Shown: in pieces, positions 8,696 through 17,601 of the stretch
How the letters are laid out: the number at the start of each line of letters is the position of its first letter
Position numbering within the stretch: position 1 is the first letter of the stretch
Source of the DNA: Flavobacteriaceae bacterium
GTDB lineage: Bacteria; Bacteroidota; Bacteroidia; Flavobacteriales; Flavobacteriaceae
DNA length: 44,853 nt
Direction: 5' to 3'
Assembly (NCBI GenBank): GCA_013001965.1
Contig: JABDLA010000066.1
Location: forward strand, 1 to 44,853
The notes under the pieces: model-generated
The model's input: only the letters and a program-made list of their open reading frames with translations
The model's database searches: none
Told to the model about the DNA's origin: nothing
Made by a program: the position numbers and the translations under genes

Positions 8696-9526
8696 TCAAG
8701 GATTGGCAGTTGCCTTTTCTTTTTTCAATTGATTTTTAATGACCAGTTTGGAAATATAGATACTAACCTGATAAAGAATTAATACCGGAATGGCCACGAT
8801 GATCTGACTCGCAATATCCGGCGGTGTAATAATTGCCGATAAGATCAATACGATGATCAAGGCATATTTGCGATATTTCTTTAAGAATTCAGGGGTTACC
8901 AGTCCAACCTTGGTCAGAAAGTAAATGATTATGGGAAGCTCAAATATCAATCCCGAAGCTAATACCGAGGCGCGTACAAGTCCGATATACGAACTTAAGT
9001 CAATTTCATTTAGAACCTCTCCAGAAACCTGATAGGTACCCAGGAAATTGATCGACAAGGGCGTAACGACATAATACCCAAACAATACACCTACAAAAAA
9101 CAAAAAAGAAGATATGATAATGAAGCCTTGGGCGTTTTTGCGTTCGTTCTCATACATGCCAGGACTAATAAATTTCCAGAATTCATAGATTACATAAGGA
9201 AATGCAATGATCAGGCCAGCGGTGATCGATGTCCAAATGTGTGCCGAAAACTGCCCAGCCATTGTACGGTTTTGAATTATGAATGGCAATTCCTCACCAC
9301 AAAAACTGGTATTTATACCAATGAATGTTGCTGCCTTACAAAGCAATTGATAGGTGGGAAAACTCATTTTCTTCGGACCAAAAATGATGGTGTCGAAGAT
9401 AAAATCACTCATGATGAATGCTGCTGTACCGGCGATTAGAATTGCCAGGGTGGCACGAATTAAATGCCAGCGTAATTCTTCAAGATGATCAAGAAATGAC
9501 ATCTCATTTACCTCCTCTTTTGCCAT
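8696..9526 (-). CDS. tatC: Sec-independent protein translocase subunit TatC
   Basis: This 276-residue inner-membrane protein is the twin-arginine signal receptor of the Tat system. The conserved N-terminus MSFLDHLEELRWHLIRA is present, with the essential FLxHLxELRxRL pattern, followed by six hydrophobic segments. The periplasmic loop after the first helix (about residues 45-95) is longer than in E. coli and includes three Cys, which seems usual for Bacteroidota. FWKFISPGMYENER and ILSAIITPPD are family-typical. Its ATG abuts the stop of kpsF with a one-base overlap, implying cotranscription. No tatA is next to it. Confidence 0.94.
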   Translation of the reverse strand: MAKEEVNEMSFLDHLEELRWHLIRATLAILIAGTAAFIMSDFIFDTIIFGPKKMSFPTYQLLCKAATFIGINTSFCGEELPFIIQNRTMAGQFSAHIWTSITAGLIIAFPYVIYEFWKFISPGMYENERKNAQGFIIISSFLFFVGVLFGYYVVTPLSINFLGTYQVSGEVLNEIDLSSYIGLVRASVLASGLIFELPIIIYFLTKVGLVTPEFLKKYRKYALIIVLILSAIITPPDIASQIIVAIPVLILYQVSIYISKLVIKNQLKKEKATANP

Positions 9527-10491
9527 TATATAATGCCTTCTTTAACAAGATCATGCAAGTGAACGACACCTGCATATAATTCATCTTCTTCAACTAACAA
9601 TTGTGATATACCAAAGGTTTCCATAACTTCCATCGCATCTACTGCCATAGCATTGTTATCAATGCGCTTTGGATTGTTACTCATAATATCCTTGGCTTTC
9701 AAATTCGAAATATCATCTCTTTTACTCAGCATTCGTCTAAGATCACCATCGGTAATGATACCAACGATTTTTCTATTCTCAATCACTGCAGTAACACCCA
9801 ACATTTTCTCTGTGATTTCAATGATCACATTTTTAAGATCGGTATCCGGAGACACCTCGGGTTTTTGATTCATGGACGTTAAATCACTCACGCGGAGGTA
9901 TAATTTTTTACCCAGAGAACCACCGGGATGATATTTTGCAAAATCTTTGCTCGAAAAACCTCTCAGCTCAAGAAGGCAGATCGATAGCGCATCACCAATC
10001 ACAAGCTGTGCCGTTGTACTTGTTGTTGGTGCTAAATTATTCGGACAAACTTCTTTTTCCACGTAGGCATTTAAGATATAATCAGCTTGCTGTCCTAAAA
10101 ACGATTCAGTATTTCCGGTTATGGCAATCATTTTGTTCGGACCATTCTTGATCAGGGGTACCAATACCTTAATTTCGGGAGTGTTTCCACTTTTGGAAAT
10201 ACAAATCACGACATCATCCTTCAATATCAAACCAAGATCCCCGTGAATGGCATCACCTGCATGCATAAAGATGGCTGGCGTTCCGGTAGAGTTCAACGTG
10301 GCAACAATTTTGTTGGCGATGATGGCACTTTTTCCAATCCCGGTAATAATCACTCTTCCCTTCGAATTGTAAATCAATTCTACTGCGTTCGCAAAATCAT
10401 CATCGATCAATTCGGCGAGATTAGCGATGGCTTTACTCTCTGAGGTTATGGTCTCCCGGGCTATTTTTTTAATTGATTCGGTCTTACTCAA
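9526..10491 (-). CDS. kdsD: KpsF/GutQ-family D-arabinose-5-phosphate isomerase
   Basis: This enzyme interconverts ribulose-5-phosphate and arabinose-5-phosphate, the first step towards Kdo for LPS. The N-terminal SIS domain includes GIGKSA, STGTPAIFMHAGDAIHGDLG, SKSGNTPE and the conserved YHPGGSLGKKL. Two CBS domains follow (about residues 200-321). The 321-residue length matches the family (E. coli KdsD 328). I chose the TTG at 10491, giving MSKTESIKKIA; the open frame extends to another TTG at 10551, but those 20 residues are not family-like. The symbol kdsD rests on the family and the lptB neighbourhood. It is divergent from recQ with 167 bases between starts. Confidence 0.88.
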   Translation of the reverse strand: MSKTESIKKIARETITSESKAIANLAELIDDDFANAVELIYNSKGRVIITGIGKSAIIANKIVATLNSTGTPAIFMHAGDAIHGDLGLILKDDVVICISKSGNTPEIKVLVPLIKNGPNKMIAITGNTESFLGQQADYILNAYVEKEVCPNNLAPTTSTTAQLVIGDALSICLLELRGFSSKDFAKYHPGGSLGKKLYLRVSDLTSMNQKPEVSPDTDLKNVIIEITEKMLGVTAVIENRKIVGIITDGDLRRMLSKRDDISNLKAKDIMSNNPKRIDNNAMAVDAMEVMETFGISQLLVEEDELYAGVVHLHDLVKEGII

Positions 10492-10658
10492 AATTCGAAA
10501 TTTTTGGTTTGATGCCTCTAAAGATTTTATTATCTTTAAAAGGTAGTACAAAAAAACGAAAAATATTTATGCGAGAAATCTAAATAGGGTATAAATCGGT
10601 TAAGTTACTTCACTTTATCCTGTTTAGTTTGATGTAATATGTGAATATGGAGGGATTA

Positions 10659-12860
10659 ATGCAATCTAAGAAGAGTGAACTTCACGATGCTTTAAAGAAC
10701 TATTTTGGGTTTAGCACATTTAAAGGACTTCAGGAGGAGGTAATCAATAGTATAATTTCGGGGAACAATACATTTGTAATTATGCCTACTGGAGGTGGCA
10801 AGTCCTTATGCTACCAGCTACCTGCACTGATGAAGGAAGGAACGGCCATTGTGGTCTCACCATTGATCGCTCTGATGAAAAATCAAGTTGATGCCATTAG
10901 AGGAGTTTCCAATGATGATGGAATTGCGCATGTGCTGAATTCATCCCTGAATAAAACTGAGGTTAAACAGGTTAAATCTGATATTACTCAAGGGATAACA
11001 AAACTGTTATACGTTGCCCCTGAATCGCTAACCAAAGAAGAGAATGTTGAATTTCTAAGATCTGTGAAGATCTCTTTTATGGCCATCGATGAGGCACACT
11101 GCATTAGTGAATGGGGTCATGATTTCAGGCCAGAATATCGTAACCTGAGGCAAATTGTAACGCGTATTGGCGATGATATTCCAATCATTGGATTAACAGC
11201 TACGGCCACTCCAAAAGTTCAGGAAGATATTCTGAAGAATTTAGGCATTACTGATGCCAAGACATTCAAAGCCTCATTTAACCGTCCGAATTTATATTAT
11301 GAGGTTCGTCCAAAAACCAAGAATGTTGATGCCGATATCATTCGCTTCGTTAAAAAGAATGAACATAAATCCGGAATAATCTATTGCCTGAGCCGGAAAC
11401 GGGTTGAAGAACTCGCGCAGGTTTTGCAGGTTAACGGACTGAAAGCTGTTCCTTATCATGCGGGATTGGATGCCAAGACCAGGGTGCGTCATCAGGACAT
11501 GTTCCTCATGGAGGACGCCGATATTGTTGTGGCGACAATAGCCTTTGGAATGGGAATTGACAAGCCTGATGTTAGATTTGTAATTCATCACGATATCCCA
11601 AAAAGTTTAGAAAGTTATTACCAGGAGACCGGGCGTGCTGGACGCGATGGGGGCGAAGGCCATTGTTTGGCGTTTTATGCCTACAAGGATATTGAGAAAC
11701 TTGAAAAATTCATGTCAGGGAAACCGGTCGCAGAGCAGGAGATCGGCCATGCGCTTTTGCAGGAGGTCGTGGCATTTGCTGAAACATCTGTTTCAAGGCG
11801 TAAATTTATCTTACACTATTTTGGAGAAGAATTTGATAATGAAACAGGTGAAGGTGGCGATCTGGATGATAACGTTCGCCATCCAAAAAAGCAAGTTGAA
11901 GCAAAGGAAGAGGTCAAGATATTATTGAATATTGTTGACGTTACAAATGAAAAATATAAAGCCAAGGATTTAGTTAAGGTAATTATTGGTTCTTCTAATG
12001 CACTTATAACTTCACATAAAACAGATACGCGTCCTGAATTTGGAATTGGAAAGCACAAAGATTCAAAGTTTTGGATGGCCCTGATACGTCAAGTCCTTGT
12101 TGCTGGCTTACTGAGAAAGGACATCGAGACTTATGGTGTTTTGAAATTAACAGAAGCAGGCAAGTCTTTTGCTGAAAAACCAGGATCATTTATGATGAGC
12201 GAGGATCATGTTTATGATGTTGAATCAGATGACGGTATTATCACAGTTTCAAAAGGCGGTGGAGGTACAGGTGATAAGAACCTGATTAAAATGCTAAAAG
12301 ACCTTCGGAAACAAAATGCAAAGAAATTAGGTGTCCCACCATTTGTAATTTTTCAGGATCCGTCACTTGAAGATATGGCCTTAAAGTATCCGCTAAACAT
12401 GGAAGAACTGGCAAATGTTCATGGTGTTGGTGAAGGGAAAGCTAAAAAATATGGAAAGGATTTCGTACAATTGATTTCCAAATATGTCGATGAGAATGAT
12501 ATAGTCCGTCCTGATGATATGGTTGTGAAATCTACAGGTTCCAATTCGGCCCTGAAACTTTATATTATTCAAAATATTGATCGCAAATTACCATTGCCCG
12601 ATATTGCTTCTGCCAAGGGTATGGAGATGAAAGATTTCATTAAGGAAATGGAGGCCATAGTATTCTCAGGCACCAAATTGAATATTTCCTATTGGGTTGA
12701 TGAAGTCCTTGATGAAGATCAACAGGAGGAGATCCATGACTATTTTATGGAATCTGAAACCGATAAGATCTCTAAAGCTGTTGAAGAATTTGAAGGCGAG
12801 TATGAGGATGAGGATCTGCGTCTTTATCGAATTAAGTTCATTAGCGAAGTTGCCAATTAA
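10659..12860 (+). CDS. recQ: ATP-dependent DNA helicase RecQ (zinc-cysteine-less type)
   Basis: This 733-residue SF2 helicase unwinds DNA in recombination and fork repair. Visible are Walker A MPTGGGKS, motif II DEAH in DEAHCISEWGHDFRPEY (the RecQ aromatic loop), SAT-equivalent LTATATP, and helicase C motifs (CLSRKRVE, AFGMGIDKPDVRFV, QETGRAGRDG). An RQC winged helix, an HRDC domain (NMEELANVHGVGEGKAKKYG) and a C-terminal helix-turn-helix-like tail follow. The region that normally holds four zinc-binding Cys (about residues 377-411) has none. Possible starts are GTG 10641, ATG 10647 and ATG 10659; I prefer 10659, which follows GGAGGG and gives the usual length. Confidence 0.93.
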   Translation: MQSKKSELHDALKNYFGFSTFKGLQEEVINSIISGNNTFVIMPTGGGKSLCYQLPALMKEGTAIVVSPLIALMKNQVDAIRGVSNDDGIAHVLNSSLNKTEVKQVKSDITQGITKLLYVAPESLTKEENVEFLRSVKISFMAIDEAHCISEWGHDFRPEYRNLRQIVTRIGDDIPIIGLTATATPKVQEDILKNLGITDAKTFKASFNRPNLYYEVRPKTKNVDADIIRFVKKNEHKSGIIYCLSRKRVEELAQVLQVNGLKAVPYHAGLDAKTRVRHQDMFLMEDADIVVATIAFGMGIDKPDVRFVIHHDIPKSLESYYQETGRAGRDGGEGHCLAFYAYKDIEKLEKFMSGKPVAEQEIGHALLQEVVAFAETSVSRRKFILHYFGEEFDNETGEGGDLDDNVRHPKKQVEAKEEVKILLNIVDVTNEKYKAKDLVKVIIGSSNALITSHKTDTRPEFGIGKHKDSKFWMALIRQVLVAGLLRKDIETYGVLKLTEAGKSFAEKPGSFMMSEDHVYDVESDDGIITVSKGGGGTGDKNLIKMLKDLRKQNAKKLGVPPFVIFQDPSLEDMALKYPLNMEELANVHGVGEGKAKKYGKDFVQLISKYVDENDIVRPDDMVVKSTGSNSALKLYIIQNIDRKLPLPDIASAKGMEMKDFIKEMEAIVFSGTKLNISYWVDEVLDEDQQEEIHDYFMESETDKISKAVEEFEGEYEDEDLRLYRIKFISEVAN

Positions 12861-12889
12861 TTCTTAAAATTTTCAATTTCATTTAGTTT

Positions 12890-12917
12890 TTTGATGTATC
12901 ATAATAATGTATCTTTG
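12890..12917 (+). promoter_or_regulatory. Promoter of the cyclophilin-FKBP gene
   Basis: TTG at 12891-12893, a 16-base spacer, then TATCTTTG at 12910-12917 match the Bacteroidota -33/-7 pattern, although the spacer is shorter than the usual 17-21. The predicted transcript leader is only about 18 bases. An upstream in-frame ATG at 12907 overlaps this box, which argues against it as the start. Confidence 0.55.
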
Positions 12918-12939
12918 CTCCTTTAAAAAAGTAAAAAAG

Positions 12940-13872
12940 ATGCAAGACGGATTATACGCAAAATTCAACACCAGTAAAGGCGAAATTTTAGTCGCTTTGG
13001 AATACACAAAAACCCCTGGAACGGTGGGTAACTTTGTGGCATTGGCCGAAGGTAAGCTTGAAAATGAAGTAAAACCACAAGGAAACCCTTATTATGATGG
13101 CCTTAAGTTTCATAGGGTTATTGCTGATTTTATGATTCAAGGCGGTTGCCCAATCGGAACCGGAACTGGAAACCCTGGCTATCAATTTGATGACGAATTT
13201 CATCCTGACCTAAAACATGATGGCCCTGGAATTTTATCTATGGCAAATGCCGGTCCGGGGACCAATGGCAGTCAGTTCTTCATTACACATATCGCAACAC
13301 CCTGGTTAGATGGCAATCACACGGTTTTCGGAAAAGTTCAGGAAGGCCAGGAGGTAGTAAATGCTATCGCCCAAAACGATGTTTTAGAAAACCTTGAAAT
13401 ACTTAGAATTGGGGAAGAAGCTCTCAATTTTAATGCAGTAGAGGCTTTCCGTCAATTTGAAGGCTCACGGCAAAAACGATTGGAAGAAGAAAAATTGGCA
13501 AAAGAAGCCCAACTTGAAAAAATAGCCTCAGGATTTAATAAAACTGATTCCGGATTACGTTACCAAATCCTTCAGGAGGGCAGTGGCAGAACGGCTGAAA
13601 AAGGAAAAACAGTATCAGTACATTATAAAGGCCAGCTTCCCGATGGTACGGTATTCGATTCATCGTACAAACGCAATGAACCAATTGACTTTGCTTTAGG
13701 GATGGGTCAGGTCATTCAAGGTTGGGATGAAGGCATTTCATTACTCAAAATTGGTGATAAAGCGAGGTTTGTAATTCCAAGCGATCTGGCCTACGGCAGT
13801 CGTGGTGCAGGTGGTGTCATTCCACCTGATGCTACCCTAATATTTGATGTTGAATTAATGGATGTCAAATAG
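12940..13872 (+). CDS. Dual-family peptidyl-prolyl isomerase (cyclophilin fused to FKBP)
   Basis: This 310-residue protein joins two unrelated PPIase folds. Residues 1 to about 165 are a cyclophilin with [28 protein letters not shown] and [14 protein letters not shown]; the Trp of the last motif is the one that contacts cyclosporin in sensitive cyclophilins. A charged helical linker (about 170-200) leads to an FKBP domain (about 205-310) with [29 protein letters not shown] and [14 protein letters not shown], retaining the FK506-pocket residues. There is no signal peptide, so it should be cytoplasmic. ATG 12940 is chosen over 12907 because the latter lies in the promoter. A strong terminator follows at 13909, so it is probably monocistronic. 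Such fusions are known in some flavobacteria. Confidence 0.92.
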   Translation: MQDGLYAKFNTSKGEILVALEYTKTPGTVGNFVALAEGKLENEVKPQGNPYYDGLKFHRVIADFMIQGGCPIGTGTGNPGYQFDDEFHPDLKHDGPGILSMANAGPGTNGSQFFITHIATPWLDGNHTVFGKVQEGQEVVNAIAQNDVLENLEILRIGEEALNFNAVEAFRQFEGSRQKRLEEEKLAKEAQLEKIASGFNKTDSGLRYQILQEGSGRTAEKGKTVSVHYKGQLPDGTVFDSSYKRNEPIDFALGMGQVIQGWDEGISLLKIGDKARFVIPSDLAYGSRGAGGVIPPDATLIFDVELMDVK

Positions 13873-13908
13873 CTAATTTCATATATAAAGTAAATTAAGT
13901 TAAAATAG

Positions 13909-13939
13909 ATCGTCTCATATTTATGGGACGATTTTTTTT
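13909..13939 (+). terminator. Rho-independent terminator after the cyclophilin-FKBP gene
   Basis: ATCGTCTCAT (13909-13918) pairs with ATGGGACGAT (13923-13932) around a 4-base loop, with one G-U pair, and is followed by a run of T to 13939. It lies 37 bases after the stop codon. Confidence 0.85.
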
Positions 13940-13968
13940 CGTTATTTTATTATCTCATTGAAAATCTC

Positions 13969-14667
13969 ATGAAAACCAAATTATTAATAATAACAATTAG
14001 CCTCTTGCAATTATGCCTGAGTTGTTCTAGAAATGTCAACTTTAGCCAGGAGTTTATCGATAAAACCTCAGGCCGCTATTTATATACTCAGGATGAAATT
14101 CTAACTGTCTATTATGAGAAAAATACGTTATTCTTAAACTGGCGTGGAGCCGAAAGGTTAAAACCGGTGGTTCTGGATCAAAACACCATTTTTGTAGCCG
14201 ATATGTATAAAAAACTTCGATTCGTTGAACATCCGGACACTGAAGAATTTTACCTGGCCACAGTAGACCCCGAAGATGAGGACCTGATAAGCTACGATTA
14301 TTTAAAATTGGCAGATTCGGCTAAAATTCCGAGCAGGCATTTATTGGATGGAGAATTCGACAAGGCCCTTTCCGGCTATATGAAGATTAAAGCAAATGAC
14401 TCTACTGATATATTAATAGATGAAGGAGAATTCAACAGACTTGGTTATCAATATTTAAGAGAGAAAAGGTATCAAAATGCAATAGATGTGTTTAAAATAA
14501 ATGTTGCTTTATATCCCGAAAGCAGTAATGTTTATGATAGCTTGGCGGATGCCTATTTAAGAAGTGGCGATAGCCTGCAGGCGTTTAATAATTACAGTAA
14601 AGCTCTTGAATTGAATAACGGTAACCGACGGGCAAAAGAATATGTGGAAGCCTATCAAAACAAGTAA
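13969..14667 (+). CDS. Lipoprotein with C-terminal TPR repeats
   Basis: This 232-residue protein starts with a lipoprotein signal peptide; the lipobox is LCLSC with the acylated Cys near residue 19. Residues 30-125 form a beta-rich region of unknown fold. The C-terminal half (about 140-230) contains two to three tetratricopeptide-like repeats: FNRLGYQYLREKRYQNAIDVF, then SNVYDSLADAYLRSGDSLQAFNNYSKALELN. The same N-terminal-domain-plus-TPR pattern occurs in Bacteroidota proteins attached to serine hydrolases, but no hydrolase motif is present here, so I propose only a protein-interaction role at the membrane surface. It stands alone between a terminator and the next gene 126 bases on. Confidence 0.72.
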   Translation: MKTKLLIITISLLQLCLSCSRNVNFSQEFIDKTSGRYLYTQDEILTVYYEKNTLFLNWRGAERLKPVVLDQNTIFVADMYKKLRFVEHPDTEEFYLATVDPEDEDLISYDYLKLADSAKIPSRHLLDGEFDKALSGYMKIKANDSTDILIDEGEFNRLGYQYLREKRYQNAIDVFKINVALYPESSNVYDSLADAYLRSGDSLQAFNNYSKALELNNGNRRAKEYVEAYQNK

Positions 14668-14793
14668 CGCTCAGCTGAAATAACATACAGATCGAACTGA
14701 TATCTAACGCTTTAAAGGTCAAATACAGCATATTATCTTTATTTTTTGCTAAACCAGGTGGTTTCTTATAGATTCGTTAGAAAGCTATTAATC

Positions 14794-16404
14794 ATGAAAT
14801 TTAAGATCAATCTCCTTGTTCTATTGTTTTTAGCATGCTCTAATCTCAATGCACAAGACTGGAAAACCTATCCCTATGTTCCTGCCGGAAGCTTAGTTTC
14901 CTTTCCGGTAGATGAAGGAAGACATTCGGGCGAACCCATAGAATGGTGGTATACTGCCGGACATTTAACCGGCCAGACTACGGGAAAAAGTTATAGTTAT
15001 ATGTTTACTTTTTTTCATTATCCTGAATCCGGATTTGACGGATTTAGAATTTTGAATGTAACCGATGACGATACAGGTGTATTCTATCAGGATGTTTTCC
15101 CATTAAATTATACAACACTTTCTACAACAGGTTTTGATATTGAAGCCGATATATTTTTAGGTGCGACCGAACATTGGCGCAATAAGCTGGATGGAAGCAA
15201 TATGCCTATACCCTTTGAATATGAACTTTATGCCACTTCGGGAACAACGACTTTAGACTTGGAACTAATTACCCTTAAGCGTCCTTTAATTCTAGGAGAT
15301 GATGGTTATTTAGATCAGGGTTTAGCTAATTACACCTATTACTATTCACAAACTAAAAATAGTGTCACAGGAAGCATAACTGCCGGAGGCATTACTGAAA
15401 ATGTCATAGGTACAGGATGGATTGACAGACAATATGGTGATTTTAATCCGCTGACCGGTGAAAAATACGAATGGTTCAGCATGCAATTATCAAATGGCAT
15501 GGATATCAATTTATGGAATATTTTTACTGCCGGAAGGACGATCCCAAATACTCCGGAATACCGTATTCTTTCAGCATATGTCGACGAGAATAATCAATAT
15601 ACGACCAGCGATTTTACAATAGAGCGTCTTGGGTATTTCTGTACTCCCGATGAAGTCAACTGTTATTCAAGGCAATGGCGATTGACCTCTCCAACGAATA
15701 ATATCGATCTTACCTTAACAGGAATGCATACAACTACTGAAGTACAACAACCTTTTCGATTTTTCGAAGGATCAATTTCGGTGAGCGGAACGGTAGGAGC
15801 AACCAATGTAACCGGTATTGGTTTCGCCGAACTTTTACATACCTACGAGGACCCAAGTATGACAATTACTGCCCCGGTAGGAGGATTTTATGATAATGCC
15901 ATGCCGATCACCTGGACTCTCGATAATCCGGATGACGGCCGTCCCATCACCTATGATCTTGAATATAGTATTGATGATCAAAATACATTTCTGCCGATCG
16001 TTCAAAATCTGACAAGCCCAAGCTATATATGGAACAGCCCACCAATTAATGAAGGTGATGATGTATGGTTCAAAATTATTGGTAATTCGGTTGATAATAC
16101 CTTAACGAATGAGGTAATCAGTGCTTCCTCATCATCGGCGACCTTATCGTTATCAAACTTTAACCCAAACGGTATTAAAATGTACCCGAATCCGGTTTAT
16201 GATGTTTTGCATTTGGAATTTGATCAAAATTTGAATAATCTCCATATTGAAGTGATTGACATAAACGGCAAACTCTTATATGTTGAGACAAATTCGAATG
16301 TCAGATCTCAGGAGATCTCGATGGAATCTTTTTCCAATGGCTTGTATTTTGTAAGATTATGGTCGGACGAAATGAATGATTTTCTTCGTGTCGTGAAGAA
16401 ATAA
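14794..16404 (+). CDS. Secreted CrtC/lipocalin-like protein with T9SS type A sorting domain
   Basis: This 536-residue protein has a signal peptide ending in LNAQ (about residue 21). Residues 40-350 resemble the lipocalin-like hydroxyneurosporene synthase/AttH family (CrtC, PF07143): EPIEWWYTAGHL at 47-58 and GTGWIDRQYGDF followed by YEWFSMQLSNGMDINLW. An Ig/FN3-like beta domain follows (about 365-450), then a C-terminal sorting domain beginning near FNPNGIKMYPNPV and ending FLRVVKK, which marks type IX secretion. CrtC-type proteins act on isoprenoids or lipids; the substrate here is unknown. The open frame begins at a TTG (14746), but the ATG at 14794 gives a clean signal peptide. No linked carotenoid gene is visible. 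Confidence 0.8.
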   Translation: MKFKINLLVLLFLACSNLNAQDWKTYPYVPAGSLVSFPVDEGRHSGEPIEWWYTAGHLTGQTTGKSYSYMFTFFHYPESGFDGFRILNVTDDDTGVFYQDVFPLNYTTLSTTGFDIEADIFLGATEHWRNKLDGSNMPIPFEYELYATSGTTTLDLELITLKRPLILGDDGYLDQGLANYTYYYSQTKNSVTGSITAGGITENVIGTGWIDRQYGDFNPLTGEKYEWFSMQLSNGMDINLWNIFTAGRTIPNTPEYRILSAYVDENNQYTTSDFTIERLGYFCTPDEVNCYSRQWRLTSPTNNIDLTLTGMHTTTEVQQPFRFFEGSISVSGTVGATNVTGIGFAELLHTYEDPSMTITAPVGGFYDNAMPITWTLDNPDDGRPITYDLEYSIDDQNTFLPIVQNLTSPSYIWNSPPINEGDDVWFKIIGNSVDNTLTNEVISASSSSATLSLSNFNPNGIKMYPNPVYDVLHLEFDQNLNNLHIEVIDINGKLLYVETNSNVRSQEISMESFSNGLYFVRLWSDEMNDFLRVVKK

Positions 16405-16445
16405 AGAACCCAGTTTTGTTTTAGCAGAAGCTTAATATTTAGTAT

Positions 16446-16481
16446 TTTCATCATTCAATAAACAAGCTTTAAATGATGAAA
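16446..16481 (+). promoter_or_regulatory. 10-bp inverted repeat abutting the start of the yfiT-like gene
   Basis: TTTCATCATT (16446-16455) and AATGATGAAA (16472-16481) are perfect reverse complements separated by 16 bases. The right arm ends two bases before the ATG at 16484. In RNA it would form a hairpin against the initiation codon; in DNA it could be an operator. No function is established. Confidence 0.5.
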
Positions 16482-16483
16482 TC

Positions 16484-17029
16484 ATGACTGATCTGGAATT
16501 ACAGGAATTAAGATATCCCATTGGAAAACTACAACTTCCTGAAACTATTACTGAAGCTCATATTAAAGATTGGATTGACGTTTTAGAAGCATTTCCTTCT
16601 AAATTGGAAACACTGGTCAGGAACCTGAATGATGATCAGCTTGACACACCATATCGTCCCAAAGGGTGGACTGTAAGACAGGTTGTTCACCATGTTTCAG
16701 ATAGTCATCATCATAGCTATATCCGTTTTAAATGGGCACTTACTGAAGATAAACCCGTCATCAAGTATTATTTTGAAAAGCTTTGGGCCGAATTGGATGA
16801 TAGCAAAACCGCACCCATTCAAATGTCACTGGACCATTTAAAGGCGGTGCATTTTAAGCTGGCTTACTTGTTGAAATCCTTAACCGAATCTGAATTTAAT
16901 CGCACTTTTATTCATCCGGAATATTCCAACGAATTTTCATTAAAACAAAATACTGCCATTTATGCCTGGCACTGCAACCATCATTATGCGCATATTGAAA
17001 ATTTGATGAAACGGAAGGGATGGAATTGA
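16484..17029 (+). CDS. YfiT-like DinB-fold protein (putative metal-dependent hydrolase / thiol S-transferase)
   Basis: This 181-residue protein has the four-helix DinB fold of the YfiT/BstA branch: LRYPIGKLQLPE at the N-terminus, GWTVRQVVHHVSDSHHHS near 62-80 and an end with AWHCNHHYAHIENL near 160-175. The three histidines expected to hold a metal ion (one in VVHHVSD, two in HCNHHYAH) are present. Bacillus members transfer bacillithiol to electrophiles; flavobacteria are among the groups predicted to use similar thiols, but activity here is inferred. The length is typical (about 175). A 10-bp inverted repeat sits directly before the ATG. The convergent thioredoxin-fold gene ends 14 bases downstream. 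Confidence 0.85.
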   Translation: MTDLELQELRYPIGKLQLPETITEAHIKDWIDVLEAFPSKLETLVRNLNDDQLDTPYRPKGWTVRQVVHHVSDSHHHSYIRFKWALTEDKPVIKYYFEKLWAELDDSKTAPIQMSLDHLKAVHFKLAYLLKSLTESEFNRTFIHPEYSNEFSLKQNTAIYAWHCNHHYAHIENLMKRKGWN

Positions 17030-17043
17030 AGTTAGTTTATTTA

Positions 17044-17601
17044 CTAATTTTTCCATTTAATATTACATCCGATACTTGGTTTTTGCAATTGAGGATTCTC
17101 TTTATTGGCCAATAAACATTTCAATGCAAACCGGAGATCCTTGCCAGTAACCTCAATGCCATTTCCCGGCCTTGAATCATCCAGCTGACCTCTATAAGTG
17201 AGTTGAAGTTCATTATCAAAAAGATATATATCGGGCGTACAAGCCGCGTCGTACGATTTGGCTACTTCCTGGGTTTCATCATATAGATAAGGAAAAGGAT
17301 AACCATTCTCGATGGCATGCTTTTTCATGGGTCCAGGTCCGTCCTGTGGATAATTTATGACATCGTTGCTTGAAATTGCAATGAAACCAATGCCTTTGTT
17401 GATATAGTCATTGGCTAATTTGACAAGCTGTGGATTGACATGAATAACAAACGGACAATGATTACAAATGAACATAATGACAGTCCCCTTTTTTCCACGT
17501 AGGGATTGTAAACTCAAATGTGTATCGCTTACTGTATCTTTTAGTTTGAATTCAGGTGCCTTGGTTCCTAAAGGCAGCATATTTGATAAGGTTCTGGCCA
17601 T
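17044..17601 (-). CDS. Thioredoxin-fold redoxin (AhpC/TSA-like) with CxxC motif
   Basis: This 185-residue cytoplasmic protein has the redoxin fold. LRGKKGTVIMFICNHCPFV contains a CNHC active-site motif in the thioredoxin position, followed by IAISSNDVINYPQDGP and the cis-Pro loop segment ACTPDIYLFD. The group is widespread and annotated as thioredoxin family or peroxiredoxin-like. Retention of a CxxC pair suggests a thiol-disulfide reductase rather than a 1-Cys peroxidase, but the electron donor and substrate are unknown. No signal peptide is present. It is divergent from the csaA gene with only 47 bases between starts, so the two promoters must overlap. Confidence 0.85.
   Translation of the reverse strand: MARTLSNMLPLGTKAPEFKLKDTVSDTHLSLQSLRGKKGTVIMFICNHCPFVIHVNPQLVKLANDYINKGIGFIAISSNDVINYPQDGPGPMKKHAIENGYPFPYLYDETQEVAKSYDAACTPDIYLFDNELQLTYRGQLDDSRPGNGIEVTGKDLRFALKCLLANKENPQLQKPSIGCNIKWKN

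Noticed and set aside
9128-9439. A 103-codon open frame on the plus strand
   Set aside because: It is antisense to tatC, has an implausible composition and no promoter.
11292-11591. A 99-codon open frame on the minus strand
   Set aside because: It lies inside recQ in the opposite sense and has no family features.
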